DNA of 64,000 nt from Stieleria bergensis (GCA_007745635.1 CP036272.1:5912816-5976815); one strand, 5' to 3'; shown: positions 26,985 through 36,417, counted from the stretch's first letter. Notes: generated by a model not told the origin, from the sequence alone. Numbers and translations: made by a program.

Positions 26985-29900
26985 ATGACTGATTCGCCAA
27001 ACACACCTCGCGAATTCAATGACGACTCTCTGGATCACGTTTGGGATGATCCCCGCGTGACCAGCTATGTCATGCACGAACTGGCGGACGAGGAACTGCA
27101 AGCTTTTGAAGCCGAACTTGACGCCGATCCTGCACTGCAACTTGCGGTGCAACAAGCTCGAGAGATCACAACGGAACTGGAATCGGTGTTCGCAGTCCCC
27201 AGCTCCAGTGAAGCGGGCCCGCTGAAGCTGGAGCCAGAGCGCAAAGAAGCCATCTTGGCAGCCACTCAATGGGGCAACTCACCGCCGACAAACAACATCG
27301 AACCATCCTCCTCACGCGGGCGTTCCAGGGCCCTGCGTCTGGTGATCACATTGCTGGCCAGCGCAGCGGCGATCATCATCGTCCTGAATGTTGCCCCCAG
27401 ATACACTGACTTTGACATGGCCGAGTACAACGTCAAACAGGCGGTGGAACCGCTTGCACGTGACTTGGCAGGCAACGCGCCTCCGGCTGGCGCAAACGAA
27501 ACTCCGCAAGCAACACCGCCAGAGTCAACAGCCGGTGCTGAGCTTGCCGACACGAAAGCGCCAAGCACAAAAGCTGTCGCGGCAGATGTCACTGCGTTGG
27601 ACGCGGAGGACGAACGCCTGATCGGCGAGATGAAGGACGAGCCGACCACCAAACCACCAGCACTCGGCGGAGCGCGAATGGGTGCCGCACGATCGCTGAA
27701 CGTGCCCGCCGAAGCGGCAACAGAAACCATGGCAGAAGAATCCGACGGCAATGGCCAACCCGAAGGCAACACAGAGTCGGTCAGTCGCAGTGCAAAGACC
27801 GCACCGGCTGCCGTGTCCCCGATGATGCGTTCAATGCCAGCTGCTGATCTGCCTGGCAACGTGCCGCCCAGTGGAGCGGTACCGATGGCTGTCCAACCGT
27901 CCGCTGCGCCACCTCAAGCAGACACCGAGGCCCCGCGTGCCTCTCAACCGCCGACACCAGCAATGGGTGCCCGAATGGCCGCGCCGCGTCGAACGGAAAA
28001 AGCAACCTCCACCGAATCGACTCAAAAGGAACCGGCTCGCGGTGACGCCGATGCGCTTGGCCCGGCTGGTTCTGGCTCGGCTGGTTTCGGCTCGGCCAAT
28101 TTTGCTGACGCAGGCCCGATGAAGCCAGATGCAGGGAACCCGGCTGACAAACCAACTGGCGAGTTAGCTGACAAGAGTGAAACGAGGCCCCTCGGCCGCG
28201 AACCCTTGGCGATGAACAGCCTGCAACAAACGCGCCCACGGTCAAGCGTTTTGCCGATGCCCAATGCAGCTCCTGGGGATGGCGAACCATCTGAGGCTCA
28301 GCCACCGTCGGTTCCTGCTGGCGATGCTCTTCCAACGGTCCAAGATCTCTTCGGCGGCGGCTCGGATCCTCAGGCGATGCGACAACAAGCACAACAGCCT
28401 GCACCGACACAGAGCCAGAACGGCCAGGAAAGTGGTCAACAAGCTGCCTTCGGAATTCGCAAAAATGTCAATCGACGTGCCATCAAGCCCACGCCAGAGG
28501 AACGCAGCAACGGCACCGCTGAAATGGAAGCTGACTTCGCTGAGTCAACCTCCACTCCCAACGCCAATGACCGCAAATTCGCATCAAAGGATGAGGGCCA
28601 AGAAACCGAAGCGGTCCCAGACGGTTCGCGTTATGCCAACATCGCTAGGAACCCATTCATTTCCGCCAAACAACATCCCGAGAGCACCTTTTCGGTCGAC
28701 GTTGATACCGCCAGCTACACCAAAGTTCGCCAGCTACTGCGCCATCACACCCGCCCCCGTCGTGATGCCGTTCGAATCGAAGAGATGGTGAATTATTTCG
28801 AATACGACTATCAGGCGCCTCAGCAACAAGAACCGCATCCTTTCCGCGCTGACGTATCGATTGCCGAGTGCCCTTGGTACGACGGTCACCAACTGGCTCG
28901 CGTGGCCATTCAAGGTCGTCGAATCAGCAACCAGCAACGCCCGGCCTGTAACTTGGTCTTCTTGCTCGACACCAGTGGATCAATGAGTGAGCCTAACAAG
29001 CTGCCACTGGTTGTGTTTGGCATGAAGTCATTGACCAAGCAACTTCGCCCCGATGATCGCGTGACGATCGTCACCTACGCTGGATCAGCGGGAGTCGCAA
29101 TCAACGGGGCCAAAGGCGACCAACGCGAGAAAATCATCAGCAAACTGGATAGCCTTACCGCCGCAGGACGCACCAATGGTTCGCAAGGTATCAAGCTAGC
29201 CTACGACAGCGCCCGCAATCACTTTATCGAAGGCGGCGTCAACCGTGTGATCCTCTGCAGCGACGGAGACTTCAATGTTGGCATGACCGATGACGATGCC
29301 CTGGTCTCACTGATCAAAGAACAGGCCAGCAGCGGTGTGTTTCTGACCGCATTGGGCTTCGGCATGGACAATCATAATGATGCCATGATGGAGAAAATCT
29401 CCGGCGCCGGTAATGGCAACTACGCCTTCATCAACTCACAAGCCGAATCCACCAAAGTGCTCGGCAAAGAACTGAACTCAACCCTGGTGACGATCGCCAA
29501 AGACGTGAAATTACAGATCAAGTTTGATCCCAAACAGATCGCTCAGTATCGCCTGATCGGATACGAAAACCGCAGGCTGGCTGCTGGTGACCTTCACAAC
29601 GACAAGAAAGATGGTGGGGACATTGGTGCCGGACATCAAGTCACCGCGTTCTACGAACTGATCCCAACTGGCCCCAATCAGCCAACCGCGACTCCGATGA
29701 TCCTGCCAGCGACGGCAGACGGAAATGCAGCCGCAAACGCTGCCCCAGCCGAATCAGACCCTCCAGAGGACGAAACCGAACCGCCGGAAAGTGATCAGAA
29801 TGCCGGCAACGCCATGACGGTGCTACTGAGTTACAAACAACCAGACGAAGGCACTGGCCAGACGCTAGAAATCGGGGTCAACCCCGTCGTGGTTCCCTTT

Positions 29901-30122
29901 GGCGATGCAGATCAAGACTTTCGATTCGCTGCCTCAGTGGCAAGTTTTGGCATGCAACTGCGTAGCCTGCGGTCGAGCGACACCAACAAAGCGGGAACCT
30001 GGAACCTGAAGGATGTGATCCGAACCGCCAAGGGCAGCATGGAAAAAGATCGCTATGAGCTAAAGGCGGAGTTTGTCGAATTGGTTGAGATCGCGGACAA
30101 ACTGAATGCCGACAGGCAGTGA
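26985..30122 (+). CDS. Transmembrane VWA/DUF3520 protein with anti-sigma-like N-terminus
   Basis: 1045 residues. Residues ~20-70 ('RVTSYVMHELADEELQAFEA', 'LQLAVQQAREITTELE') resemble the N-terminal domain of planctomycete anti-sigma factors. One membrane helix follows at ~117-138 ('ALRLVITLLASAAAIIIVLN'). Residues ~150-540 are a Pro/Ala/Glu-rich linker with Gly-Ser-Ala repeats. Then come the N-terminal VWA partner region ('STFSVDVDTASYTKVRQLL'), a von Willebrand A domain with the MIDAS motif DTSGS near residue 661, and a C-terminal DUF3520 domain. The VWA half should lie outside the inner membrane. YfbK-type proteins share this C-terminal half. It probably senses an envelope state and holds the ECF sigma factor; this is inference from architecture and adjacency. 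Confidence 0.93.
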   Translation: MTDSPNTPREFNDDSLDHVWDDPRVTSYVMHELADEELQAFEAELDADPALQLAVQQAREITTELESVFAVPSSSEAGPLKLEPERKEAILAATQWGNSPPTNNIEPSSSRGRSRALRLVITLLASAAAIIIVLNVAPRYTDFDMAEYNVKQAVEPLARDLAGNAPPAGANETPQATPPESTAGAELADTKAPSTKAVAADVTALDAEDERLIGEMKDEPTTKPPALGGARMGAARSLNVPAEAATETMAEESDGNGQPEGNTESVSRSAKTAPAAVSPMMRSMPAADLPGNVPPSGAVPMAVQPSAAPPQADTEAPRASQPPTPAMGARMAAPRRTEKATSTESTQKEPARGDADALGPAGSGSAGFGSANFADAGPMKPDAGNPADKPTGELADKSETRPLGREPLAMNSLQQTRPRSSVLPMPNAAPGDGEPSEAQPPSVPAGDALPTVQDLFGGGSDPQAMRQQAQQPAPTQSQNGQESGQQAAFGIRKNVNRRAIKPTPEERSNGTAEMEADFAESTSTPNANDRKFASKDEGQETEAVPDGSRYANIARNPFISAKQHPESTFSVDVDTASYTKVRQLLRHHTRPRRDAVRIEEMVNYFEYDYQAPQQQEPHPFRADVSIAECPWYDGHQLARVAIQGRRISNQQRPACNLVFLLDTSGSMSEPNKLPLVVFGMKSLTKQLRPDDRVTIVTYAGSAGVAINGAKGDQREKIISKLDSLTAAGRTNGSQGIKLAYDSARNHFIEGGVNRVILCSDGDFNVGMTDDDALVSLIKEQASSGVFLTALGFGMDNHNDAMMEKISGAGNGNYAFINSQAESTKVLGKELNSTLVTIAKDVKLQIKFDPKQIAQYRLIGYENRRLAAGDLHNDKKDGGDIGAGHQVTAFYELIPTGPNQPTATPMILPATADGNAAANAAPAESDPPEDETEPPESDQNAGNAMTVLLSYKQPDEGTGQTLEIGVNPVVVPFGDADQDFRFAASVASFGMQLRSLRSSDTNKAGTWNLKDVIRTAKGSMEKDRYELKAEFVELVEIADKLNADRQ

Positions 30123-30133
30123 GCCGCAGCCCC

Positions 30134-30158
30134 GTCAGCCGTTTTGGCGTTCGCCACG
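30134..30158 (+). repeat. Dispersed 25-bp intergenic repeat, copy 2
   Basis: Matches copy 1 (21982-22006, opposite strand) at 23 of 25 positions. It begins 12 bases after the stop of the VWA gene. A degenerate relative, 'CTGCGGTTGGCGTTGCCACG', follows around 30212-30231. Confidence 0.7.
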
Positions 30159-30272
30159 CCCGATCAACAACACTCTCCCGCTTGATGAAGCGGTTTCGTT
30201 TGTCATTGGCCTGCGGTTGGCGTTGCCACGTTTTTTTTGATGCGTGCAAGCACGGCACCCGACGGTTTTGCC

Positions 30273-30297
30273 ATCAGCGGTTTTGGCGTTCGCCAGG
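30273..30297 (+). repeat. Dispersed 25-bp intergenic repeat, copy 3
   Basis: Shares the core GGTTTTGGCGTTCGCCA with copy 2, about 139 bp away in the same orientation. The spacer between copies 2 and 3 has no coding character. Confidence 0.65.
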
Positions 30298-30323
30298 GTT
30301 TGGTGGCGAAGTGTTTGATAAAT

Positions 30324-30362
30324 AAAAAAACCCGACGAGATGACCTCGCCGGGTTTTATTTT
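30324..30362. terminator. Bidirectional intrinsic terminator
   Basis: A G+C-rich stem AAACCCGACGAG / CTCGCCGGGTTT with a 5-base loop and one mismatch. Seven A precede it and TTTTATTTT follows, so U-tracts exist on both strands. It sits 21 bases past the glnII stop on the minus strand and about 200 bases after the VWA stop on the plus strand. Confidence 0.85.
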
Positions 30363-30382
30363 GATTCTCAGTGGGGTTCTGC

Positions 30383-31402
30383 TTAGGCAGGAACCGCTGC
30401 ACTTTTGACGGTAGCGATGATCGCACTGGCAACCATGTATGGGTCAGCGTTGGACGCTGGACGACGATCTTCCAACCAGCCTTTCCAACCGTTTTCAACG
30501 GTCCCGATTGGAATTCGGATCGAAGCACCACGGTCGCTAACGCCGTAGCTGAACTTGTCGATCGACTGAGTTTCGTGCAGACCGGTCAAACGCTGATCGT
30601 TGTCGGCACCGTAAACGTCGATGTGCTCTTTGATGCGTGGCTCAAAGGCTTGGCAGATCGCTTCGTAAACTTCTTGGCTACCACAGGTGCGCAAGGTTTC
30701 GTTGGAGAAGTTAGCGTGCATGCCGCTACCATTCCAGTCACCTTGAACAGGCTTGCAGTGATAGTTGATCTCGATGCCGTGTTGTTCGGCACAACGATCC
30801 AAGATGTAACGAGACAACCAAATTTGGTCGCCAGCGTCTTTGGCACCCTTGGCGAAGATTTGGTATTCCCACTGTCCCATCATCACTTCGGCGTTGATGC
30901 CTTCGACGTTGAGGCCAGCTTGCAAGCACAACTCAAGATGCTCTTCGACAATCTCACGCCCAACTGCTTTGCCGGTACCGACACTGCAGTAGTAAGGACC
31001 TTGAGGACCGGGGAAACCGTCGGCTGGGAAGCCAATGGGTCGATCGGTGGCAGGATCCCACAGGGTGTATTCTTGCTCGAAACCGAACCAGAAATCGTTA
31101 TCGTCATCATTGATCGTGGCGCGACCGTTGGTACGGTGTGGAGTGCCGTCAGCGTTGAGCACTTCGCACATCACCAAGAAACCGGTGCCAATGCGGCCGG
31201 GATCGGGGATCACATTAACTGGTTTGAGCAAACAATCCGAGGCTCCGCCAGGAGCTTGCTCGGTAGAGGAACCATCAAAGGACCACATGGGGGCGTCTTC
31301 GACGTTACCACTGAAGTCTTCGACGACCTTGGTCTTGCTTCGCAGGCTTTGTGTGGGCTGATAGCCATCCAACCAGATGTATTCCAACTTGCACTTGGTC
31401 AT
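30383..31402 (-). CDS. glnII: Glutamine synthetase type II
   Basis: 339 residues from the ATG at 31402, with AGGAGA about ten bases upstream. It makes glutamine from glutamate, ammonia and ATP. 'KLEYIWLDGYQPTQSLRSKT' at the N-terminus, 'APMWSFDGSSTEQAPGGASD', 'FGFEQEYTLWD', 'WEYQIF', 'KPVQGDWNGSGMHANFSN' and 'GASIRIPI' match the eukaryotic-like GSII form (about 330-370 residues) and not the 470-residue GSI of most bacteria. GSII is not regulated by adenylylation, so control is likely transcriptional. It forms its own unit, closed by the terminator at 30324-30362. Confidence 0.95.
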   Translation of the reverse strand: MTKCKLEYIWLDGYQPTQSLRSKTKVVEDFSGNVEDAPMWSFDGSSTEQAPGGASDCLLKPVNVIPDPGRIGTGFLVMCEVLNADGTPHRTNGRATINDDDNDFWFGFEQEYTLWDPATDRPIGFPADGFPGPQGPYYCSVGTGKAVGREIVEEHLELCLQAGLNVEGINAEVMMGQWEYQIFAKGAKDAGDQIWLSRYILDRCAEQHGIEINYHCKPVQGDWNGSGMHANFSNETLRTCGSQEVYEAICQAFEPRIKEHIDVYGADNDQRLTGLHETQSIDKFSYGVSDRGASIRIPIGTVENGWKGWLEDRRPASNADPYMVASAIIATVKSAAVPA

Positions 31403-31948
31403 TAGTTCAGATTCTCCTAGGTGAATCAAATGAGTGGACCTGAAACGAGCATGCCTGCAGCGACGTTGAATTCAACAGCGAAACCAACTGTGCCTGCACA
31501 GCTCTCTCAAAAAACAAAAATGTCTACCTATCGCGCCCGATTGAGATCGCGTCGTTAAACCGAGGTCACTGACAACCGAAGGCTAAGTCAGTGCTAGATT
31601 GAATCGACACTCTCTTCTGGCCGGCCCTGTTACAAGTTTTGTACAAGCTTGGAACCAACCGCCTCTGAGCATTTACCGATCCCGCATCATCCATTGGGGC
31701 TCCGCGGGAACGTGCTCCTTATCTTCCCGGAATCGCATGATTCTTTCTAGGCTGCCCCAACGTTCCGCCGAGCGGCGAGTCGTTGAAACCACCCATCAGT
31801 GGTCATGCGAGTACGACGATACCATATGCTGGCCGTTCTACCAATAAGACGAACAAGTCTCGTCGCTTGTGAATGCGTGCATTGTACTCCCAAGCGTCCC
31901 AAATGAAAATGAACCATGGGCCTGACAGGCCTTTGATCAAGCAGATTT
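31403..31948. other. Noncoding region upstream of glnII
   Basis: These 546 bases lie between the start of glnII and the stop of the second sulfatase, both on the minus strand. I find no gene. A perfect 7-bp inverted repeat, CACTGAC (31567-31573) and GTCAGTG (31587-31593), lies about 165 bp upstream of glnII, and TTGTACAA (31641-31648) is self-complementary. Either could be a binding site for a nitrogen regulator; no match to a known box is claimed. Confidence 0.55.
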
Positions 31949-33583
31949 TCACTCATCCAACTGGCGGACTGGCTGGCTATTTCGATAACCAATTCGGCAG
32001 CCAAGTGCCTCAATTTCCCTACCTTTTTGCAAGTCAACGGACTTCACGTAAAGCTTCCAATCTTCCCAACCATCACCGGCGCTGCGGCAACGATAAACCA
32101 CCGATGCACCATCGGTCTGGCAACTGATGGCAGCTTTCCCGCCAACAATCCGCACCACGGGTTTACTGACCTGCGGTGTCACTCCAGCGAGCTTCATTTC
32201 GTCCATCAAAACGGCTTCGGGAATCATCCCGGTATCCCCGATGCGCTCTTGCCAATCCTCGGTCGCCCCCCGCATCCGGGCCAACCGTTCACCATACTGA
32301 CTCGTGCCTGCCAGGTTGTTCAATTCCCAGGGGTCATTTTCCAAGTCATAAAGTTCTTCAAAAGGTTTTTCTTTTGCGAACCAATTTTTTTGTCCGCCGG
32401 AAAGTTTTCCCTCCGCGTTCAGCCTGCGCCAGTCCTGCATCGCTGGCATCGCGTCCATGTAATCAATTCGCTGCGCGTACGTTCGCTCGGGCATATAGTT
32501 GCGAATGTACTTCCAGCGACGATCGCGAGCACCGCGCTGCAACTCATAGACTTCGTCCATCCGATCGCGATGAAAGAATAGATAAGGCGGCTCGTCCTGC
32601 CGGTCGGCCCCAATCACCACGCGGCCTTGCATGTGTGTGGGCACGGGAATTCCAGCAACGGACAACATGGTGGGTGCTAAATCAACGGTGTTGACCAGGT
32701 CTTCACGCGCGGAGTCAGCGGGCAAATGATCGGGCCAGCGCATGATCACGGGAATCCGTGTTCCACTATCGTAAATCCACCTTTTACCGCGTGGCATCCC
32801 CATGCCGTGATCGCTCCAAAACACGACGAGCGTGTTGTCAGCTAAACCATCCGCTTCCAAACGGTCCAAGACCTCGCCGGCCATTTTGTCCATCAAGGTG
32901 ATGTTGTCGTGATACCATGCCCAGTTTTTGCGAGTCGCCGGAGTATCAGGCAGGTACTCAGGCAAAGTCCCTGCCACAGCGTCTGGATCGCGTTGGTTTT
33001 CTTTTCCAATCTGCTGAATCACTTGTTGATGGCGTTTTTCACCATGACGAATTTGACTTTCGTGGCAAACAGTCAGGTTGATCACCGAAAAGAAGGGCTG
33101 TTTGGGGTCAGGGCGTTCGCGCCAATCCTGGTGTTTGCTCCCCTGTCTGTCCCACATTGCGGGCGTTGGCGAAAACTGGTAATCCGTCTTGCTGCGATTG
33201 GTGCAAAAGTACCCCTCCGCTCGCAACATCTCAGGAAGCGTTTTGACGTGCGCTGGAGGAATGATGTTGCTACGCATGTGCTGTGAACCGATCGACGGAG
33301 CGTACATGCCCGTGATCACACTGCTACGCACCACCGCGCAAACACCCGCCGGGGTGAACGCTGAATCGAATCGCACGCCGGCAGCTGCCAAGCGATCCAA
33401 GTGAGGCGTGATGGCGTGTGGATCGTCATAGCAACCCAGGTTCGGCGAGATGTCCTCGCAACTAATCCATACGATGTTGGGACGCGAATCGGCATTCGCG
33501 GTCGTGCCATCAGCCCAACAGGGGCTGAAAACAATGATCAAGGTAAGCAGCAAGCCATCAGGCTTGAAACAGATGTTCTTCAT
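31949..33583 (-). CDS. Exported sulfatase with a non-canonical active-site motif
   Basis: 544 residues from the ATG at 33583, which begins a signal peptide ending near 'FSPCWADG'. The metal-site start 'RPNIVWISCEDISPNLGCY' and the second site 'VVFWSDHGMGMPRGKRWIYD' mark it as a sulfatase of the planctomycete heparan/mucin-type group. The maturation motif reads 'VCAVVRSSVITG' with Cys82: the usual Pro of CxPxR is Val. Whether formylglycine can still form is uncertain, so the enzyme could be altered or inactive. 'YDLENDPWELNNLAG' is the usual C-terminal sulfatase box. It lies 111 bp after the HEAT-repeat gene on the same strand and may share its promoter. Confidence 0.93.
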   Translation of the reverse strand: MKNICFKPDGLLLTLIIVFSPCWADGTTANADSRPNIVWISCEDISPNLGCYDDPHAITPHLDRLAAAGVRFDSAFTPAGVCAVVRSSVITGMYAPSIGSQHMRSNIIPPAHVKTLPEMLRAEGYFCTNRSKTDYQFSPTPAMWDRQGSKHQDWRERPDPKQPFFSVINLTVCHESQIRHGEKRHQQVIQQIGKENQRDPDAVAGTLPEYLPDTPATRKNWAWYHDNITLMDKMAGEVLDRLEADGLADNTLVVFWSDHGMGMPRGKRWIYDSGTRIPVIMRWPDHLPADSAREDLVNTVDLAPTMLSVAGIPVPTHMQGRVVIGADRQDEPPYLFFHRDRMDEVYELQRGARDRRWKYIRNYMPERTYAQRIDYMDAMPAMQDWRRLNAEGKLSGGQKNWFAKEKPFEELYDLENDPWELNNLAGTSQYGERLARMRGATEDWQERIGDTGMIPEAVLMDEMKLAGVTPQVSKPVVRIVGGKAAISCQTDGASVVYRCRSAGDGWEDWKLYVKSVDLQKGREIEALGCRIGYRNSQPVRQLDE

Positions 33584-33694
33584 GTCTGGAAACTCAATAA
33601 CAATAAAACCGAACCAATGAACGCGGGAAAGGATCGATGCGAGAAAACGCAAGGACCTGCACACTCAATCCGTGACTGGATCACCAGACGAGCA

Positions 33695-34366
33695 TCATTT
33701 GGCATCTAAGCGACGCAGGGCATTGTTGGCCGCACCGCCCAAGTGATAATCACCCCCTTTGACGCCGGGCTTGTTTCTGGCATAGACGTCCTGCAGTGCT
33801 GATCGAGCCCCTTGCGCGTCCTTGCCTAATCGCGCTAGCAAGTCAGCTGCATGACAGGCGACACCGCGTTCGGAATGTTGCAACCCCGTGATCAAGGCGG
33901 GCAAATACTGCTTGGTTTGACCGGCCTCACAAAGCGCGTAGGCCGCAGACATTTGCACTGGCAATGGCTGATCCTGTGCGACCAGCTTAGCGAGCTGGGG
34001 CTGAGCTTGCTCCAAGGCTTTGCCACCCAATCGTCCAACATGCGCCGCGGCCAGAAAACGCACGGCGGTATCGTCATGCTGAAGCGCCTCCAGCAAAGCG
34101 TCGGCCGCCGGTTGACCAAAGAAGCCAAGTGTTCGAATCGCTCTTAAACGCACCACTCGATTCGGGCTTTGCAAATCCTGGGCACAGGCATCAAGTGATT
34201 GTCCAGCGATCGACGCAACGGGCGCGTCACTGGGACGCTGAGCAAACCCTGACCGAGCTGGCAGAACCAAGACCAGAAACAGAGCAGCGGTCAGAGTCAA
34301 AGACGCAAGCGCGCGCCCTGGACATGCAAGCGCGCGCCAGCGTGCAAGGGGAGATTTCGATTTCAT
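33695..34366 (-). CDS. Exported HEAT-repeat protein
   Basis: 223 residues from the ATG at 34366. A long N-terminal hydrophobic stretch ('LASLTLTAALFLVLVLPARS') is a signal peptide. The mature part is made of alpha-helical HEAT/PBS-lyase-type repeats of about 30-38 residues: 'VVRLRAIRTLGFFGQPAADA', 'AVRFLAAAHVGRLGGKALEQ', 'PVQMSAAYALCEAGQTKQYL' and 'GVACHAADLLARLGKDAQGA'. Such repeats mediate protein contacts. The partner may be the sulfatase encoded next, 111 bp downstream, but this is only suggested by position. Confidence 0.88.
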   Translation of the reverse strand: MKSKSPLARWRALACPGRALASLTLTAALFLVLVLPARSGFAQRPSDAPVASIAGQSLDACAQDLQSPNRVVRLRAIRTLGFFGQPAADALLEALQHDDTAVRFLAAAHVGRLGGKALEQAQPQLAKLVAQDQPLPVQMSAAYALCEAGQTKQYLPALITGLQHSERGVACHAADLLARLGKDAQGARSALQDVYARNKPGVKGGDYHLGGAANNALRRLDAK

Positions 34367-34660
34367 GCGTTCAAACTCTTTCGAATGGGGGAAGGGGATT
34401 GCATGCCAGTTGCAAATTCTGTGCAAACCATTTTAGTCCACTGATCGTCTCTTATCGTACTTGGCCAGGGGTTCGAGAGCGGGAGGATCGCTGAACCGAG
34501 TGTTTCAACGAGAGATTTAATGCGTTTTTGCCCGAAGCGATCGCCCTGCGCAGACAAAAAATCTGCCTACAATGCAACAGGCGGCTCTTTCCCCGGGCGG
34601 GCGCTCCTTCTTTTGCCAGCTCGGAATCGCTGGACTGACCATTTTCAAGTGAACAGCCAA

Positions 34661-36217
34661 ATGAATCACATCAGATCACGATTCTGCAACCAGCCAATGC
34701 CAGCCCGCCTGCGGTTCAACATCGGCAGCGTTTTGATGGCCTGCCTGTTCTCGGTCATTCTTTCGCTTGTCGCTGGAACTCAGACCGCAGAGGCTCAGGA
34801 AAAACCGGCTGTTGATCAGCAGGCTGCGGCTCGCAACGCAATTCAAGTGCAGCTGCACGGTCCCATCGATCGAAGCTTGCTGGAAGTCTTCGCGTGCAAG
34901 TTCCAGCAAGCCGTTGACGCAAACCCCGACGTGATCCTCGTTCACATTGACAGCCCGGGCGGGGAGGTGGACGCGAGCCTGAAAATGGCGAGCCTGATCA
35001 TGGAGACCGAAGGGATCCAAACCGTTGCCTGGATTGAGCGAGACGCTATCAGCGCGGCCGCCTTTGTCAGCCTTGCCTGCGATGTCATCGCCATGCGTCC
35101 GGGAGCACATATTGGTGACGCAGGCATGATCACGATGGACTCCAGCGGACAGTTCCGCCATGTTCCCGAGAAGCTCAATAGTTTGATCCCCAAAGTGCTA
35201 ACGATTGCCAAGGCGAACGGCCGCCCTGTCGCGCTGGTCGAAAAGATGTCCAGCAAGGACATGCTGGTCTATCACGCCCAACACAAAGAAGACGGCACGC
35301 TGCGTTACATCAGTGACAAAGAATACAAACTGATGGATGATGCCGATCAATGGGAACTGGGCAAACCACTGCCTGACGCCGAGAAAGATCGATTCCTATT
35401 CGTCAGCGGGCAGCGCGCTGTGGAACTCGGTCTTGCCGACTACGTTGCGGTCAATGAAGCCAGCTTGGCGAATCAGTTGAATCTTAAAACGCCCATCGTC
35501 AAGAACGATACCCAAACCATGGATTACGTGATTCCAATTTTGAATTCACGCTTCATGGCGGTGGTATTAATCATGGTCGGACTGATTGCCTTGCTGTTTG
35601 AACTGAGCGCTCCCGGGATGAGCGTCGGTGGCATCATTTCGATTTCTTGCTTTGGCTTGTTCTTCTGGAGCCGCTTTCTGGGCGGCACTGCAGGATGGCT
35701 TGAGGTGACGTTGTTCGGCTTGGGGGTGATCTGTGTCTTGCTGGAGATCTTTGTCGTGCCCGGCTTTGGTGTGGCAGGCATCTCAGGCATGTTGCTGATG
35801 TTTGCTGGATTGCTGCTCGCATCGCAGCGATTCACCATTCCGGAAACCAGAGAGCAGGTGATGTCGATGGGCGGCGATGCACTGACGATCTTCGGTGGCT
35901 TTACAGGGTTCTTCATCGCGCTGATCGCGATCTCGAAATACATCGGTTCGATCCCCGGGTTAAGTCGCTTGACTCTGGCACCCCCAACGTTGAACGCTGC
36001 CCAGGCAACGGCGATCCCGACCAATGACGTTCCCGGCTGGCAAGTGATTGCTGTTGGCGACACGGGGAAGGCGGTCAGCCCGCTACGCCCAAGTGGCAAA
36101 ATTCAATTCAACGATCAGTTCGTTGACGTGGTCAGTGATGGCGATTTCATCGACCAGGGAACGAACGTCAAAGTGGTCAACAAACAAGGGTCGCATGTGG
36201 TCGTCCGAAGAGCCTAA
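34661..36217 (+). CDS. NfeD-type membrane-bound ClpP-class serine protease
   Basis: 518 residues from the ATG at 34661, where a signal peptide starts; 47 upstream codons are open but not protein-like. The N-terminal third is a SppA/ClpP-like protease domain: 'VILVHIDSPGGEVDASLKMA' is the substrate-clamping strand and Ser131 in 'ERDAISAAAFVSLACD' is the candidate nucleophile. About four membrane helices follow (residues ~285-430, for example 'FMAVVLIMVGLIALLFELSA', 'LFGLGVICVLLEIFVVPGFG'). The C-terminal ~70 residues form the small NfeD beta-barrel ('GDTGKAVSPLRPSGKIQFN'). Family members are linked to stomatin-type membrane proteins and membrane protein turnover. No stomatin gene is adjacent. 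Confidence 0.92.
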   Translation: MNHIRSRFCNQPMPARLRFNIGSVLMACLFSVILSLVAGTQTAEAQEKPAVDQQAAARNAIQVQLHGPIDRSLLEVFACKFQQAVDANPDVILVHIDSPGGEVDASLKMASLIMETEGIQTVAWIERDAISAAAFVSLACDVIAMRPGAHIGDAGMITMDSSGQFRHVPEKLNSLIPKVLTIAKANGRPVALVEKMSSKDMLVYHAQHKEDGTLRYISDKEYKLMDDADQWELGKPLPDAEKDRFLFVSGQRAVELGLADYVAVNEASLANQLNLKTPIVKNDTQTMDYVIPILNSRFMAVVLIMVGLIALLFELSAPGMSVGGIISISCFGLFFWSRFLGGTAGWLEVTLFGLGVICVLLEIFVVPGFGVAGISGMLLMFAGLLLASQRFTIPETREQVMSMGGDALTIFGGFTGFFIALIAISKYIGSIPGLSRLTLAPPTLNAAQATAIPTNDVPGWQVIAVGDTGKAVSPLRPSGKIQFNDQFVDVVSDGDFIDQGTNVKVVNKQGSHVVVRRA

Positions 36218-36417
36218 GCCATTGGCCCCAAGGGCAGGCCGCCTTCTTTGACAGAGTTGCCTGAATGGCTTTCTGCATGTCTTTAAGGACATCTTTGCTC
36301 CAGCGGTCGAACGATTGATCGATTCGCTACGACTAGGACATCAGAGCATCGATACCATCGCGGTTAGCGGATTGCCACCCCCTTCCCGGGCAGAGTAGCG
36401 TAGCGTTTGATTCCGTC

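Noticed and set aside
27266-28410. Long minus-strand frames under the linker of the VWA protein
   Set aside because: They are low-complexity reflections of the Pro/Ala-rich linker in another frame.
30371-31405. A 344-codon open frame antisense to glnII, covering the whole gene
   Set aside because: Its product has no family features and mirrors the codon bias of glnII, whose own frame is unmistakable.
31770-31862. tRNA-like minus-strand segment containing ATTGGTAGAAC
   Set aside because: It resembles a D-loop, but no matching acceptor stem, anticodon stem or proper T-arm can be folded.
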